64,000 nucleotides of DNA from JAEZHK01 sp040768845 (lineage in GTDB: Bacteria; Bacillota; Clostridia; Christensenellales; Aristaeellaceae): assembly GCA_040768845.1 (NCBI GenBank), contig JAXGME010000005.1, positions 186,001-250,000 on the forward strand. The letters are read 5' to 3'. This document shows positions 17,673 to 25,454 of this stretch, one piece after another (position 1 is the stretch's first letter; every line of letters begins with the position of its first letter). The notes under the pieces were generated by a model. That model ran no database searches. It worked only from the letters and a program-made list of their open reading frames with translations, and was not told where the DNA came from. Position numbers and translations under genes: made by a program.

Positions 17673-18719
17673 TCATCGGACCGGGAGGAAGCGGGCCGCT
17701 TCGGCGGAACGGTAAATCGTCTCGATAACGGCTTGCACGCGGGCGGCGTCCCGCGCGGGCGCGACCAGCGGCGCCCCCCGCAGCACCGATTCGCCGAAGG
17801 ATTCGATCTCCCGCGCGTACAGGTCGGCACCTGCGCCCTCCATCTTCGCATCGGCGTTTTCGCCGCGCCGCTGCATGGCGTCGTACCCTCTGGTGGGGTC
17901 GGAAAGGACCACGAACACTTCACCGCCGTCGTTCTGGCCGATGCTGCCCTCGGCGCGGAAGCTGCCCGCGGTGCCGTAGATCTCCAGCCTGCACTTGGCC
18001 GCATCGTCCGGGATGTTGAAGTTGGTGTCCACGGTCGCAAAGCCGCCGCCGGACAGCCGCATCAGCGCGGAGCACGAGTCCTCCACGTCGTAGTGGAACG
18101 TCAGCGTTTCGGAGAGCGCGCCCACCTCCCGGATTCTCTGGCCGGTGATGTACTCGATCAGATCCAGGCAATGGATGCCCATATCGGTCATCGCGCCGCC
18201 CCCCGCCTTGGCCTTGTACTGGCGCCATGCGCCCGGCATGTCGGGATACCAGCAGGTAAACTGCGCGTGGCAGGACACTACCTGCCCGATTGCCCCCTCG
18301 GCGATCATCCGCTTCATGCGCTGATGGTATGTATTGTACCGCATCATCAGCCCGGAGGCCATGAGGAGCCCGGCCCTTTCGGCCCGGTCGCACAGCGCCG
18401 CGCTCTCGGCGGCGTTCATCGCGATGGGCTTTTCCACCAGCACATGCTTGCCCGCCGCAATGGCCTTTTCGCACTGGCGCGCGTGGTGCGCGACCGGCGA
18501 GGCGATGTAGACGGCCTGGACCCCGGGATCGCGAAGCAGCGCGTCCTCGCCGGTGTAGGCAACCTCGGCGCCGTGCTTTAGGCAAAGCGCCTCGGCGTTC
18601 GCCGGGTCGATCTCCATGACCGCCCGAAGCCTTGCGTTCCCGGCCAGCGCCATGCCCGGCAGCGTGCGGCGGTCGGCGATGCCGCCCGCGCCCAGTACGC
18701 CCCACTGAAGCTTTTCCAT
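17673..18719 (-). CDS. Gfo/Idh/MocA-family NAD(P)-dependent oxidoreductase
   Basis: A 348-residue protein. ATG 18719 follows a GAGGGGGG stretch; the longer frame upstream has no support. The Rossmann fold begins at WGVLGAGGIADR, the second strand ends in the cofactor-selecting MEIDP, and the catalytic EKP motif is present (GKHVLVEKPIAMN), as is the later GGGAMTDMGIHCLDL. Family members oxidise or reduce sugars and inositols at ring carbons. It stands alone between a terminator and the remnant of a ROK regulator. Its nearest good promoter is at 19055-19083, upstream of that remnant, so it may once have been the regulator's operon partner. Confidence 0.9.
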   Translation of the reverse strand: MEKLQWGVLGAGGIADRRTLPGMALAGNARLRAVMEIDPANAEALCLKHGAEVAYTGEDALLRDPGVQAVYIASPVAHHARQCEKAIAAGKHVLVEKPIAMNAAESAALCDRAERAGLLMASGLMMRYNTYHQRMKRMIAEGAIGQVVSCHAQFTCWYPDMPGAWRQYKAKAGGGAMTDMGIHCLDLIEYITGQRIREVGALSETLTFHYDVEDSCSALMRLSGGGFATVDTNFNIPDDAAKCRLEIYGTAGSFRAEGSIGQNDGGEVFVVLSDPTRGYDAMQRRGENADAKMEGAGADLYAREIESFGESVLRGAPLVAPARDAARVQAVIETIYRSAEAARFLPVR

Positions 18720-18810
18720 GTTCAAACCCCCCTCTGCATTTCGTCCGCGGCCATGCGGGGCCGCGCCATGCCGCTGCAGAAGATCGCGCCGACCGACGGC
18801 TCGCTCCTTT

Positions 18811-19035
18811 TCATGCGCCATCCTCCCGAATTGCGCGGTGCTCAAGCTGGCCCACGCGCGCCATCGCCGTGCCGACATCCACCGTGCGGCACGTCAGCGG
18901 GTCCACAAGCTGCGGGTGGGCCCGGATGCAGTTGGGCGCCTTGGCGCGGTTCATCGCCCGGATCAGCTGGGAACCATCAGCCTGAACAGAGCGATTCACG
19001 CGCGGCAAGCCCCCGCTCATAATTAATACACCCAT
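18811..19035 (-). pseudogene. N-terminal remnant of a ROK-family regulator
   Basis: The 74-residue frame contains GSQLIRAMNRAKAPNCIRAHPQ, close to the start of ROK repressors (typically LIRxxNRxxVLxLIRxxG), followed by a worn helix-turn-helix (PLTCRTVDVGTAMARVGQLE in place of LARxTGLSxxTVSRxVxxL). It then stops; the ~300-residue sugar-binding ATPase part is absent. A consensus promoter with a dyad overlapping its -35 box lies just upstream. The recognition rests on pattern memory, and the alignment is moderate. Confidence 0.5.
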
Positions 19036-19054
19036 CGAATGAATTTATTGCTGT

Positions 19055-19083
19055 ATTATACGACGACCAATTTGTTGTGTCAA
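19055..19083 (-). promoter_or_regulatory. Sigma-A promoter upstream of the ROK remnant
   Basis: TTGACA (19083-19078), a 17-base spacer and TATAAT (19060-19055) on the minus strand: full consensus. It would transcribe the ROK remnant and then the Gfo/Idh/MocA gene. Confidence 0.8.
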
Positions 19084-19086
19084 CAA
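19072..19086. promoter_or_regulatory. Inverted repeat overlapping the -35 box (candidate operator)
   Basis: TTGTTG-TGT-CAACAA, perfect 6-base arms, overlaps the -35 element at 19078-19083. Its position suits a repressor site, perhaps for the now-decayed ROK protein. Confidence 0.5.
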
Positions 19087-19364
19087 GAATTTCGGTGGAG
19101 ATTCAAACGGAACTCAACGTAAAAAGCACAACGTGCAGGGCGCATATCCATGACGGTTGCCCGCCAGGGGCTTTGGGTGCAATTTGGGGCAAGAATCCGC
19201 CCGGCCGGGCCGCAGAAAATAAGAAACAGGTAAAATCTGCCCTTCCGGACGTAAAAGTGAGCGCTTGTGTTTTTGACGCGCATGAAATAATATAAATACG
19301 GGTTTCAACGGTATTTTGCCGCGCCGTGGGGAATCGTCCGCCTCGCGGGCAAAGGGAGTCGAAA

Positions 19365-19520
19365 GTGGACCGGGCCCTTCGCCACATCGCGGCCAACCTC
19401 TGCGGAAAGCTCTCCGTGGCCATCGTGAAAGGCGCGGTCAACGCATGCCCCTCCTGCCTGTTCAAGCGCTGGTACGGCATGACGCCATCCGAATTTTCCC
19501 GCAGCATCGCGCCCCGCGAC
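19365..19520 (+). pseudogene. Remnant of an AraC-family regulator (C-terminal DNA-binding part)
   Basis: From GTG 19365 (with a nearby GGGAG) the frame reads VDRALRHIAANL, KLSVA, and CLFKRWYGMTPSEFSRSI. This matches the two helix-turn-helices of AraC proteins (xxALxYIxxN, kLSVxxVAxxVNxSPxxLxxLFKxxxGMTPSEF), but a few residues are missing between CPS and LFK and the N-terminal domain is absent. The frame runs into nagA. It probably once regulated the amino-sugar genes. The upstream stretch 19087-19364 shows nothing recognisable. Confidence 0.5.
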
Positions 19521-19578
19521 ATCGACAATAAGGCCGCCCGCCGCCAGGATAACGGATCCCGCGAAAGGAGCGACGCAC

Positions 19579-20721
19579 ATGAACGCCATCGTCAACGGAA
19601 AAATCGTACTGCCCGACCGGATTGAGGAGGGCCCCGCGCTGCTCTTTGACAGCAAAATTCTGGGATTGACCGATCCCGAGGGCGTGCCCGCGGGCTCAAG
19701 GATTCTGGACGCAGGCGGGCGGTACGTGCTGCCCGGCCTTCTGGATATGCACATCCACGGATATCTGGGCGAGGACGCTTCGGACGGGTCCCGCGAGGGG
19801 CTTCGCGTCATAGCCGAAGGCATTGTCAAAAACGGGGTGACGGGGTTTTTGCCCACCACGATGACCGTGTCCGAGCCCGCGCTGCGCGCCGCCTTCGGGC
19901 AGATTCGCGCCGCCATGCGGGACAGCGCCGGCCCGGACTGGAAGGGCGCGCGCATTCTGGGGCTGAACGCGGAAGGCCCGTACATCAACCCCGCCCGGCG
20001 GGGCGCGCAGGCCGGGGAGAACATCCGGCCCGGCGACGCGGCGTTTCTGATGGAGTACGCGGACATCCTGCGCGTGTTCACCATCGCGCCGGAAATGCCC
20101 GGCAACATGGACTGCGTGCGCCAAATGGCGGGGAAGGCGCTCATTTCGATGGGCCATACAAACGCCGGGTTTGACGGGGCGCAGGCCGCCATCGAAGCGG
20201 GGGTCCGCAACGTCACGCACCTTTTCAACGCTCAGACGCCGCTCATGCACCGGGATCCGGGCGTCGTGGGCGCCGCGCTGACGGACCCGCGCGTCAGCTG
20301 CGAGCTGATCGCCGACACATTCCACGTGCACCCGAAGCTCTTTGACATGCTCGCCCGGCTCAAGGGCGACAAGCTGGTGCTGATCACCGACTGCACGCGC
20401 GCGGGCGGCCTGGCGGACGGCGAGTACACCCTGGGCGGCCAGCCGATTTTTGTGAAGGGCATCGAGTGCCGCCTGAGGGACGGGACAATCGCGGGCAGCG
20501 TGCTGAAGCTGAACGAGGCCGTGCGCAACGTGCGCCGGCATTGCTCGCTGCCGCTGAACGCGGTGGTGAACATGGCCTCGCTGAACCCCGCGCGCCGCCT
20601 CGGCCTGGACGCCGCGAAGGGCTCGCTGGAATCCGGCAAGGACGCCGACATCCTGCTGTGCGACGAGGAGATCAACGTGACCATGACGATCGTCGGCGGA
20701 GCGGTCGTCCATGAGTCCTGA
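19579..20721 (+). CDS. nagA: N-acetylglucosamine-6-phosphate deacetylase
   Basis: A 380-residue protein with ATG after AAGGAG (19564-19569). The amidohydrolase fold is clear: the metal-binding LLDMHIHG, NAEGPYINPARRGAQ, the histidines SMGHTNAGF and NVTHLFNAQTPLMHRDPG, and the catalytic Asp in LVLITDCTRAGG. It removes the acetyl group from GlcNAc-6-P to give GlcN-6-P for glycolysis or wall synthesis. It appears intact, yet all four neighbours related to amino sugars or their control (ROK regulator, AraC regulator, ROK kinase-like gene, nagB) are broken. Its product would need a GlcN-6-P deaminase encoded elsewhere. Confidence 0.93.
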   Translation: MNAIVNGKIVLPDRIEEGPALLFDSKILGLTDPEGVPAGSRILDAGGRYVLPGLLDMHIHGYLGEDASDGSREGLRVIAEGIVKNGVTGFLPTTMTVSEPALRAAFGQIRAAMRDSAGPDWKGARILGLNAEGPYINPARRGAQAGENIRPGDAAFLMEYADILRVFTIAPEMPGNMDCVRQMAGKALISMGHTNAGFDGAQAAIEAGVRNVTHLFNAQTPLMHRDPGVVGAALTDPRVSCELIADTFHVHPKLFDMLARLKGDKLVLITDCTRAGGLADGEYTLGGQPIFVKGIECRLRDGTIAGSVLKLNEAVRNVRRHCSLPLNAVVNMASLNPARRLGLDAAKGSLESGKDADILLCDEEINVTMTIVGGAVVHES

Positions 20722-20735
20722 TGGGAGCGCATACG

Positions 20736-21480
20736 ATGAAACCGAGGATTACGGCAAAGCTGGACCCGGACTTTCTCCCGATGGAGTGGGTGCTGCGCGG
20801 CTATGAGGCGGATGTGCGCGCCGGCGCGCGCGTTCCCTTCTGATCGCCATCGAGCGCAACCGGGGGCTCTGCGAAACCGCGTCGATCGACGTCTTCCCCG
20901 ACGGCGTGGACGACGCGCGCAGCTGCGCGGTGGTGGAGCGCCTCGTCAAGACGCTCCTTTGGGTGTACGGCGGCCATTGCATCCACGTGCACGGCTCCGG
21001 GGCGGTCTTTCGCCACCTGCGGGACGCCTACGCCCCGGGCGCCGCCCGGAAGATCGGCGAGGGCATTCCGCTGGTCGTCGCCAACGACGGGGACGTCACC
21101 GCGCTGGCAGGCGCGATGGACCTGAACGAAAACGGCGCCGCGGGCATCGCGCTGGGAGACATCCTGACGCCGGCGGAAAAGCTCAGCTCCGTCCAGCACC
21201 TGATGGCGCAGGACGACCCGCGCGCCCAGGCCGTGTACGAAACCATCGGCGTGTACCTGGGCTACTCAATCGCCTACTATGCCCGGTTCTACGCGATGCG
21301 CCACGTGCTGCTCATGGGGCGGGTCACCTCCGGCAAGGGCGGCGCCATCCTGCTGAAACGGGCGCGGGAAGTGCTCAAATCGGAATTTTCGGAGCTTTCC
21401 GGGCGCGTCCGGCTCCATCTGCCGGATGAATCCAGCCGCAGGGTGGGCCAGGCCATCGCGGCGGCAAGCCTGCCGGAACG
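20736..21480 (+). pseudogene. ROK-family kinase-like gene, frameshifted and internally deleted
   Basis: ATG 20736 follows GGGAG by 8 bases and reads MKPRITAKLDPDFLPMEWVL. A one-base loss near 20832-20838 causes a stop at 20841; the protein continues in the next frame with LLIAIERNRGLCET to QAIAAASLPE near 21478. VVANDGDVTALAGAMDL and YETIGVYLGYSIAYYA match a ROK-like family of about 500 residues that I recall from clostridia. Only about 245 residues remain: the phosphate-binding GFDLGASDRK-type segment and the region after GIALG are missing. So at least two deletions and one frameshift have occurred. It follows nagA by 14 bases. Confidence 0.7.
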
Positions 21481-21481
21481 C

Positions 21482-21610
21482 CGGGCCGGCGGGATCGACC
21501 CTCGACGCCAACGATGTGCCGCGCGGCGCAATTTCGATGGGCATCGGAACCATCACGCGCGCGCAGGGTGCCTCTGATCGCGACGGGCGCGGACAAGGCC
21601 CCCCCGCGGC
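21482..21610 (+). pseudogene. nagB: C-terminal remnant of glucosamine-6-phosphate deaminase
   Basis: The frame starting near 21498 reads NDVPRGAISMGIGTITRA, then after a shift near 21562 the adjacent frame reads RRVPLIATGADKA. Together they match the NagB segment VPxxAITMGxGTIMxAxxxxLIATGxxKA. Only about 40 of the usual ~250 residues remain, fused to the end of the ROK-like pseudogene. The order nagA, ROK gene, nagB would be a natural GlcNAc utilisation operon. Confidence 0.65.
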
Positions 21611-21618
21611 GGACGCGC

Positions 21619-23046
21619 TCATTCCGCGGGCAGGATAAACCGGAATTCCGTCCCCCAATCCGCTCCGCTCTCCACCTCGATCGCAATGCCGTGGCGTTCG
21701 GCGATCCGCCTGGCGATCGCGAGCCCAAGCCCGGAGCCCTGCGCATCGCGCGCGCCGGCGGCCCGATAAAAGCGGTCGAAGATGTGCGGAAGGTCCTCCG
21801 GGGGAATGCCAGGCCCGCGGTCGCGGATGATCGCCCGGCCCGGCGTCAGCACGACGTCGATCGACGCGCCCCTGGGCGAATACTTGACGGCGTTGTCCAG
21901 CACGATGAGCAGCATCTGGCGCAGCCTGCCGTAGTCCCCGGTGAGCATGACCGGGGCGCTTCGTTCAACCCCGATTGCAATCTCCTTCGCCAGGGCGATC
22001 CCCCTGGCGGAGCGAACCGCGTCGTCCAGCGCGTCGCCGAGGTCCACCGCCTGTTTTTCGATGGGAAAATCCACGTTTTCAAGCCTGGTCAGGTCCAAAA
22101 GGTCGTTGACCAGCCGCTCGAGCCCAATCGTCTCCCCGAGCATCTGTCGGTGATAGGCCTCCACCTGCGCCGGCTCTTCCACCACGCGGTCGCACAGCGC
22201 CTCCAGCGAGCCGCGCAGCACCGTCACCGGCGTGCGCAGCTCATGGGAAATGTTGGCGATGAAATCCTGCCGCAGCCGGTTCAGGCGCCGGCGCTCGTCC
22301 TCGACGTCCTGAAGTTTTTCGCTCAGCTGGTCGATGGCCGCCGCCAAAGCGCCGATTTCATCCGGCTGATGGACGCCGGTTCGGCCGCCGTAGGCGCCGG
22401 CGGCAAGGCGCACGGCCGCCGCCTCCATGCGCTCGAGGGGGCGGGTGAACTTTATCGAAAGCAGCGCCGAAAGCGCCGCCGACAGAAAGAGCGCCGCCGC
22501 GAGGCCGACGCCCATGGCCGTCAGCCCCTGCCGGACCGCCTGATCGACGCCGCTGGCCGGCGCGTGCAGAAGCAGCGCGCCCACAACCGCGCCGTCCGCC
22601 ATGATCGGGGTGCCGACGGTGATCGTGGGCGCGTCAAAGAGCCCGCTGAAGCTTTCGCTGAAGGTGGTTTCGCCCACGAGCACCCGCGCAACCACCGCGT
22701 CCGCGTCGGCGGGAAGATCGCCATAGGTGTACGCCCTGCCCCTCGTGCCCGCGGTGATCAGGGACCGGTGCCGGTCGACGACCCACGCGTCGGTCATCGC
22801 AATCTCATCCAGCAGCCTCAGGTACGCGCCGTATCCCGCGCGGCTGCCCGCCGAGCCCGCCTGCCTGGACGCGTACCCGGACAGCGCCGAGGCCATCGCC
22901 TCCGCCCTCTGCCGGAGGGCGTCCCGGTTCATCGCCACCGCGCGCTCGCGAAAGAGGACCACGAACACGCCGCCGATGACCAGCGCAAAGAGGATCAGCG
23001 CCGTACCAAAGTAGATCCACAGGCGCCTGGCAATCTTACTTTTCAC
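21619..23046 (-). CDS. Membrane sensor histidine kinase
   Basis: A 475-residue protein. GTG 23046 overlaps the response-regulator stop by 11 bases (GTGAAAAGTAA), so the two are translated together. A first membrane helix (about 8-32) and a second (about 170-195) enclose an extracytoplasmic sensor of about 135 residues. Then come HAMP (TRPLERMEAAAVRL), the dimerisation/phosphorylation helix with FIANISHELRTPVTVL, and the ATPase domain with N box LLIVLDNAVKYSP, G1 DRGPGIPPED and G2 GSGLGLAIARR. It is expected to phosphorylate the OmpR-type regulator encoded just upstream. The signal is unknown. The neighbouring target, a secreted ferritin-like protein, hints at metal or oxidative stress. Confidence 0.93.
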   Translation of the reverse strand: MKSKIARRLWIYFGTALILFALVIGGVFVVLFRERAVAMNRDALRQRAEAMASALSGYASRQAGSAGSRAGYGAYLRLLDEIAMTDAWVVDRHRSLITAGTRGRAYTYGDLPADADAVVARVLVGETTFSESFSGLFDAPTITVGTPIMADGAVVGALLLHAPASGVDQAVRQGLTAMGVGLAAALFLSAALSALLSIKFTRPLERMEAAAVRLAAGAYGGRTGVHQPDEIGALAAAIDQLSEKLQDVEDERRRLNRLRQDFIANISHELRTPVTVLRGSLEALCDRVVEEPAQVEAYHRQMLGETIGLERLVNDLLDLTRLENVDFPIEKQAVDLGDALDDAVRSARGIALAKEIAIGVERSAPVMLTGDYGRLRQMLLIVLDNAVKYSPRGASIDVVLTPGRAIIRDRGPGIPPEDLPHIFDRFYRAAGARDAQGSGLGLAIARRIAERHGIAIEVESGADWGTEFRFILPAE

Positions 23047-23725
23047 CGGCGTTGCCCTCAAATTTGTAGCCGACGCCCCAGACGGTCTTGACCTCCCAGG
23101 TCGGGTGGTCAAACGCGTCCAGCTTGGCGCGCAGCCGGCGGATGTGCGAATCGACGGTCCGGCTGTCGCCGAAGTAGTCGTACCCCCAGACGCTGGAGAG
23201 CAGGTTGTCCCTGGAAAAGACCTTCTGCCGGTTGGAGGCGAGCGTCCAGAGAATTTCGATCTCCTTCTTGGTCAGCGGGACGCTGCGGCTGTCGATGGTG
23301 ACCGTGTAATCCAACATGTCCACCACGAGGTTGTCCAGGACGAGCGGCTTTTTCCCCTCGGCGGGCGCGACGCGGCGCAGGATGGCGCGCACCCGGGCCA
23401 TCACCTCGCCCGGCGAAAAGGGCTTCACGATGTAGTCGTCCGCGCCGATGTCAAGGCCCATGATCCGCTCGAAATCCTCGCCCCGCGCCGTGATCATGAT
23501 CACCGGGGTGTCGGCGGTTTTGCGGATCTCCCGGCAGACCTCAAAGCCGTCCACCAGGGGCATCATCACGTCCAGCAGCACCACATCCGGGCGGCGCAGG
23601 CCGAAGATGTCCAGCGCCTGCCGCCCGTTTTCGGCGATGACGACCTCGTAGCCTTCCTTCGCGGCGTACTGTTCCAGGATGGATGTGATCTGTCGGTGGT
23701 CGTCGGCGATCAGCATCAGCGGCAT
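23036..23725 (-). CDS. OmpR/PhoB-family response regulator
   Basis: A 229-residue protein. ATG 23725 follows GGGAGGGG by 6 bases; a longer frame is open but unsupported. The receiver domain has the acidic pair in LMLIADD, the phospho-acceptor in VVLLDVMMP, and the Thr/Ser and Lys of IMITARGED and DYIVKPFSP. The C-terminal winged helix includes LTKKEIEILWTLASN and the recognition region SRTVDSHIRRLRAKL. It probably activates its own promoter and the divergent DUF2202 gene through matching sites (see 23759-23791 and 23846-23870). It is cotranscribed with the kinase. Confidence 0.94.
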   Translation of the reverse strand: MPLMLIADDHRQITSILEQYAAKEGYEVVIAENGRQALDIFGLRRPDVVLLDVMMPLVDGFEVCREIRKTADTPVIMITARGEDFERIMGLDIGADDYIVKPFSPGEVMARVRAILRRVAPAEGKKPLVLDNLVVDMLDYTVTIDSRSVPLTKKEIEILWTLASNRQKVFSRDNLLSSVWGYDYFGDSRTVDSHIRRLRAKLDAFDHPTWEVKTVWGVGYKFEGNAGEK

Positions 23726-23758
23726 ACCCGTCCCCTCCCGATGGTTCGATTCTACCCC

Positions 23759-23791
23759 ACTATAGCGCGCATCTGTGACGAATTCGTGACG
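23759..23791 (-). promoter_or_regulatory. Response-regulator site and promoter of the two-component operon
   Basis: On the minus strand, CGTCAC and CGTCACA repeat with an 11-base period (complement of 23774-23791). The second copy, ATTCGTCACA, is followed after exactly 9 bases by the -10 box TATAGT (complement of 23759-23764). No good -35 box exists, as in promoters activated by OmpR/PhoB proteins. Confidence 0.6.
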
Positions 23792-23845
23792 CGGCCCTTT
23801 TCCCTCGGGGCGCGGCGTCACCGACAGAGAACCTGCAAAACACGG

Positions 23846-23870
23846 ATTCGTCACAGCTTTTTCCTATCCT
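23846..23870 (+). promoter_or_regulatory. Matching response-regulator site and promoter of the DUF2202 gene
   Basis: ATTCGTCACA (23846-23855), 9 bases, then TATCCT (23865-23870): the same word and spacing as on the opposite strand at 23759-23783. Another CGTCAC lies at 23816-23821, 33 bases (three 11-base steps) upstream. Confidence 0.6.
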
Positions 23871-23919
23871 TGGGCCATGGCAACGGGGTTGCCGAATGAA
23901 AATATCGGAGGGAATCCAC

Positions 23920-24498
23920 TTGAAAAACGCATTTAAAACGCTGATCGCTGCGCTGGCGGTTCTGGCCCTGGCATCGGCGCCGGTGCTGGCGGTGTCCAGC
24001 CCGGACACGGCCCCCGGCGGGGCCTACACCACGGAGCAGATGCTCGTCCGCGCCATGGAGGACGAATGCGCGGCGCTGGAAGGGTATCAGGCGATCATCG
24101 CGCAGTTCGGCGCGTTTCGGCCCTTCACCCGCCTGATCGCGGCAGAGCAGCGGCACATCGACCTTCTGACGCCGCTGTTTGACGCATATGGCGTGACCGG
24201 GCCGGACCGCGGCGCGGCGGATACCGCGACCGCCCCCGCCACACTGGAGGAAGCCTACGAGGCCGGGCGCGCGGCCGAGACGGCCAGCATCGAAATGTAT
24301 GACGCCTTTCTCGCCCAGTCCCTCCCGGCGGACGTGCGGGCGGTGTTTACCGTGCTGAAGGCGGCGTCGGAAAACCACCTGGACTCGCTCGAGCGCGCGC
24401 GCTCCGGCCGGGCGGGGAACAACCCGGCGGGCCGGAGCGGCCGCGGCGCAGACGGCGGCCGCGGCCGCGGGAATGCGGGCGCCAATCGCAGAAACTGA
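23920..24498 (+). CDS. Secreted ferritin-like DUF2202 protein
   Basis: A 192-residue protein. TTG 23920 is chosen because CGGAGGG lies 7 bases upstream and it gives a clean signal peptide (to about residue 25, ASAPVLA); the ATG at 23896 lacks a site. The helical core resembles DUF2202 ferritin-like proteins: two ExxE/ExxH-bearing helix pairs (EDECAALEGY, EQRHIDLL, then ETASIEMYDAF and ENHLDSLERA) that could bind a diiron or other metal centre. The last ~40 residues are Gly/Arg/Asn-rich and probably disordered. It is divergent from the two-component operon with a shared promoter architecture. Function is unknown; extracytoplasmic metal or oxidant handling is a guess. Confidence 0.7.
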   Translation: MKNAFKTLIAALAVLALASAPVLAVSSPDTAPGGAYTTEQMLVRAMEDECAALEGYQAIIAQFGAFRPFTRLIAAEQRHIDLLTPLFDAYGVTGPDRGAADTATAPATLEEAYEAGRAAETASIEMYDAFLAQSLPADVRAVFTVLKAASENHLDSLERARSGRAGNNPAGRSGRGADGGRGRGNAGANRRN

Positions 24499-24512
24499 AC
24501 CGGCCGCGCAAC

Positions 24513-24544
24513 CGGCGGGGCGGCAGACATCTGCCGCCCCGCCG
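24513..24544. terminator. Bidirectional hairpin between convergent genes
   Basis: A perfect 14-base GC-rich stem (24513-24526 with 24531-24544) with loop ACAT lies between the DUF2202 gene and the convergent aldolase gene. T-rich tracts are weak on both sides. Confidence 0.65.
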
Positions 24545-24582
24545 ATCATGCACGCCGCCGCATCCTTTTGAAAACCCCGCCG

Positions 24583-25419
24583 TCAGCCCTTTCCGGCGCT
24601 TCCGAACACGGTCAGCTTATTCAGGGTCGCCTGCGTCATCGCGTCTTCGGCCTGCTGCAGGGCGTCGGTATAGGAGGCGTCCGGGGAATCGCTCAGCGCG
24701 CGCCGGGCGGCCAGAATGATGTCGGTGTAGACGTTCACCTTGGTGATGCCGTGGGCGATGGTGCTGCGGAAGTCGTCGTCGGACAGGCCGGAGCCGCCGT
24801 GGAGCACCAGCGGAGCCTCCACCACCCCGCGGATGGCCTTCAGGCGCTCAATGTCCAGCCTGGGCGCGGATTTGAAAACGCCGTGCACGGTGCCGATGGA
24901 TACGGCGAGAAAATCCGCGCCGGTCTGATCCACAAAATCGCTGGCCAGGGCGGGATCGGTGTACTCCGTGGTATCCTCGCTGCCGGTTTCGTCGGACAGG
25001 CCGCCGACGCGGCCCAGCTCGCATTCCACGCCCGCGCCGACAGCGTGGGCGATTTCCGCAATTTTTTTGGAGTTGGCCACGTTCTGCGCGTGGGTTTCCC
25101 GCGAGCCGTCGTACATGATGGAGCCAAAGCCCGCGCGGAGCGCCTGCACGAGCGTGTCAAAGTGGTACGTATGATCCAGGTGCACCGCCACCGGCACCTT
25201 CGCGCGCCGGGCCGCGTCCAGCATCAGCGGCGCGATCCAGTCAAAGGTCGCGTAGTTCAAAAGTCCCTCCGCCGTGCCGATGATGATCGGGGAGCGGGCC
25301 TCCTCCGCGGCGCGGACGTACGCCCGCGTCATGTCCATATTGACCGCGTTGAAGTAGCCGATGCCGTAGTGCCTCCGCTGCGCGTCCCGCAGCAGTTCTT
25401 TCATTGTATAGAGGGCCAT
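24583..25419 (-). CDS. Class II (zinc) ketose-bisphosphate aldolase
   Basis: A 278-residue protein with ATG 25419 after GGAAGG. It is a class II fructose/tagatose-bisphosphate-type aldolase: catalytic Asp and zinc His in VAVHLDHTYHF, GFGSIMYDGS, the zinc ligands in ECELGRVGG and LVLHGGSGLSDDD, and the phosphate-binding KVNVYTDI. It splits a ketose (bis)phosphate into two three-carbon or related units. It is the last gene of the seven-gene operon and would act after the PfkB kinase. Substrate specificity (fructose, tagatose, or another ketose phosphate such as a 1-phosphate) cannot be read from the sequence. Confidence 0.9.
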   Translation of the reverse strand: MALYTMKELLRDAQRRHYGIGYFNAVNMDMTRAYVRAAEEARSPIIIGTAEGLLNYATFDWIAPLMLDAARRAKVPVAVHLDHTYHFDTLVQALRAGFGSIMYDGSRETHAQNVANSKKIAEIAHAVGAGVECELGRVGGLSDETGSEDTTEYTDPALASDFVDQTGADFLAVSIGTVHGVFKSAPRLDIERLKAIRGVVEAPLVLHGGSGLSDDDFRSTIAHGITKVNVYTDIILAARRALSDSPDASYTDALQQAEDAMTQATLNKLTVFGSAGKG

Positions 25420-25454
25420 AATTTTAGTCGATCCTTCCTGTGTCTTTTTTCTTT

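Noticed and set aside
19077..19295. A 72-codon plus-strand frame near the ROK remnant
   Set aside because: No ribosome binding site, no recognisable domain, and it overlaps a consensus minus-strand promoter.
23740..23760. A tRNA T-arm-like GGTTCGATTC
   Set aside because: No acceptor stem, D arm or anticodon arm can be placed around it; it lies in the leader of the response-regulator gene.
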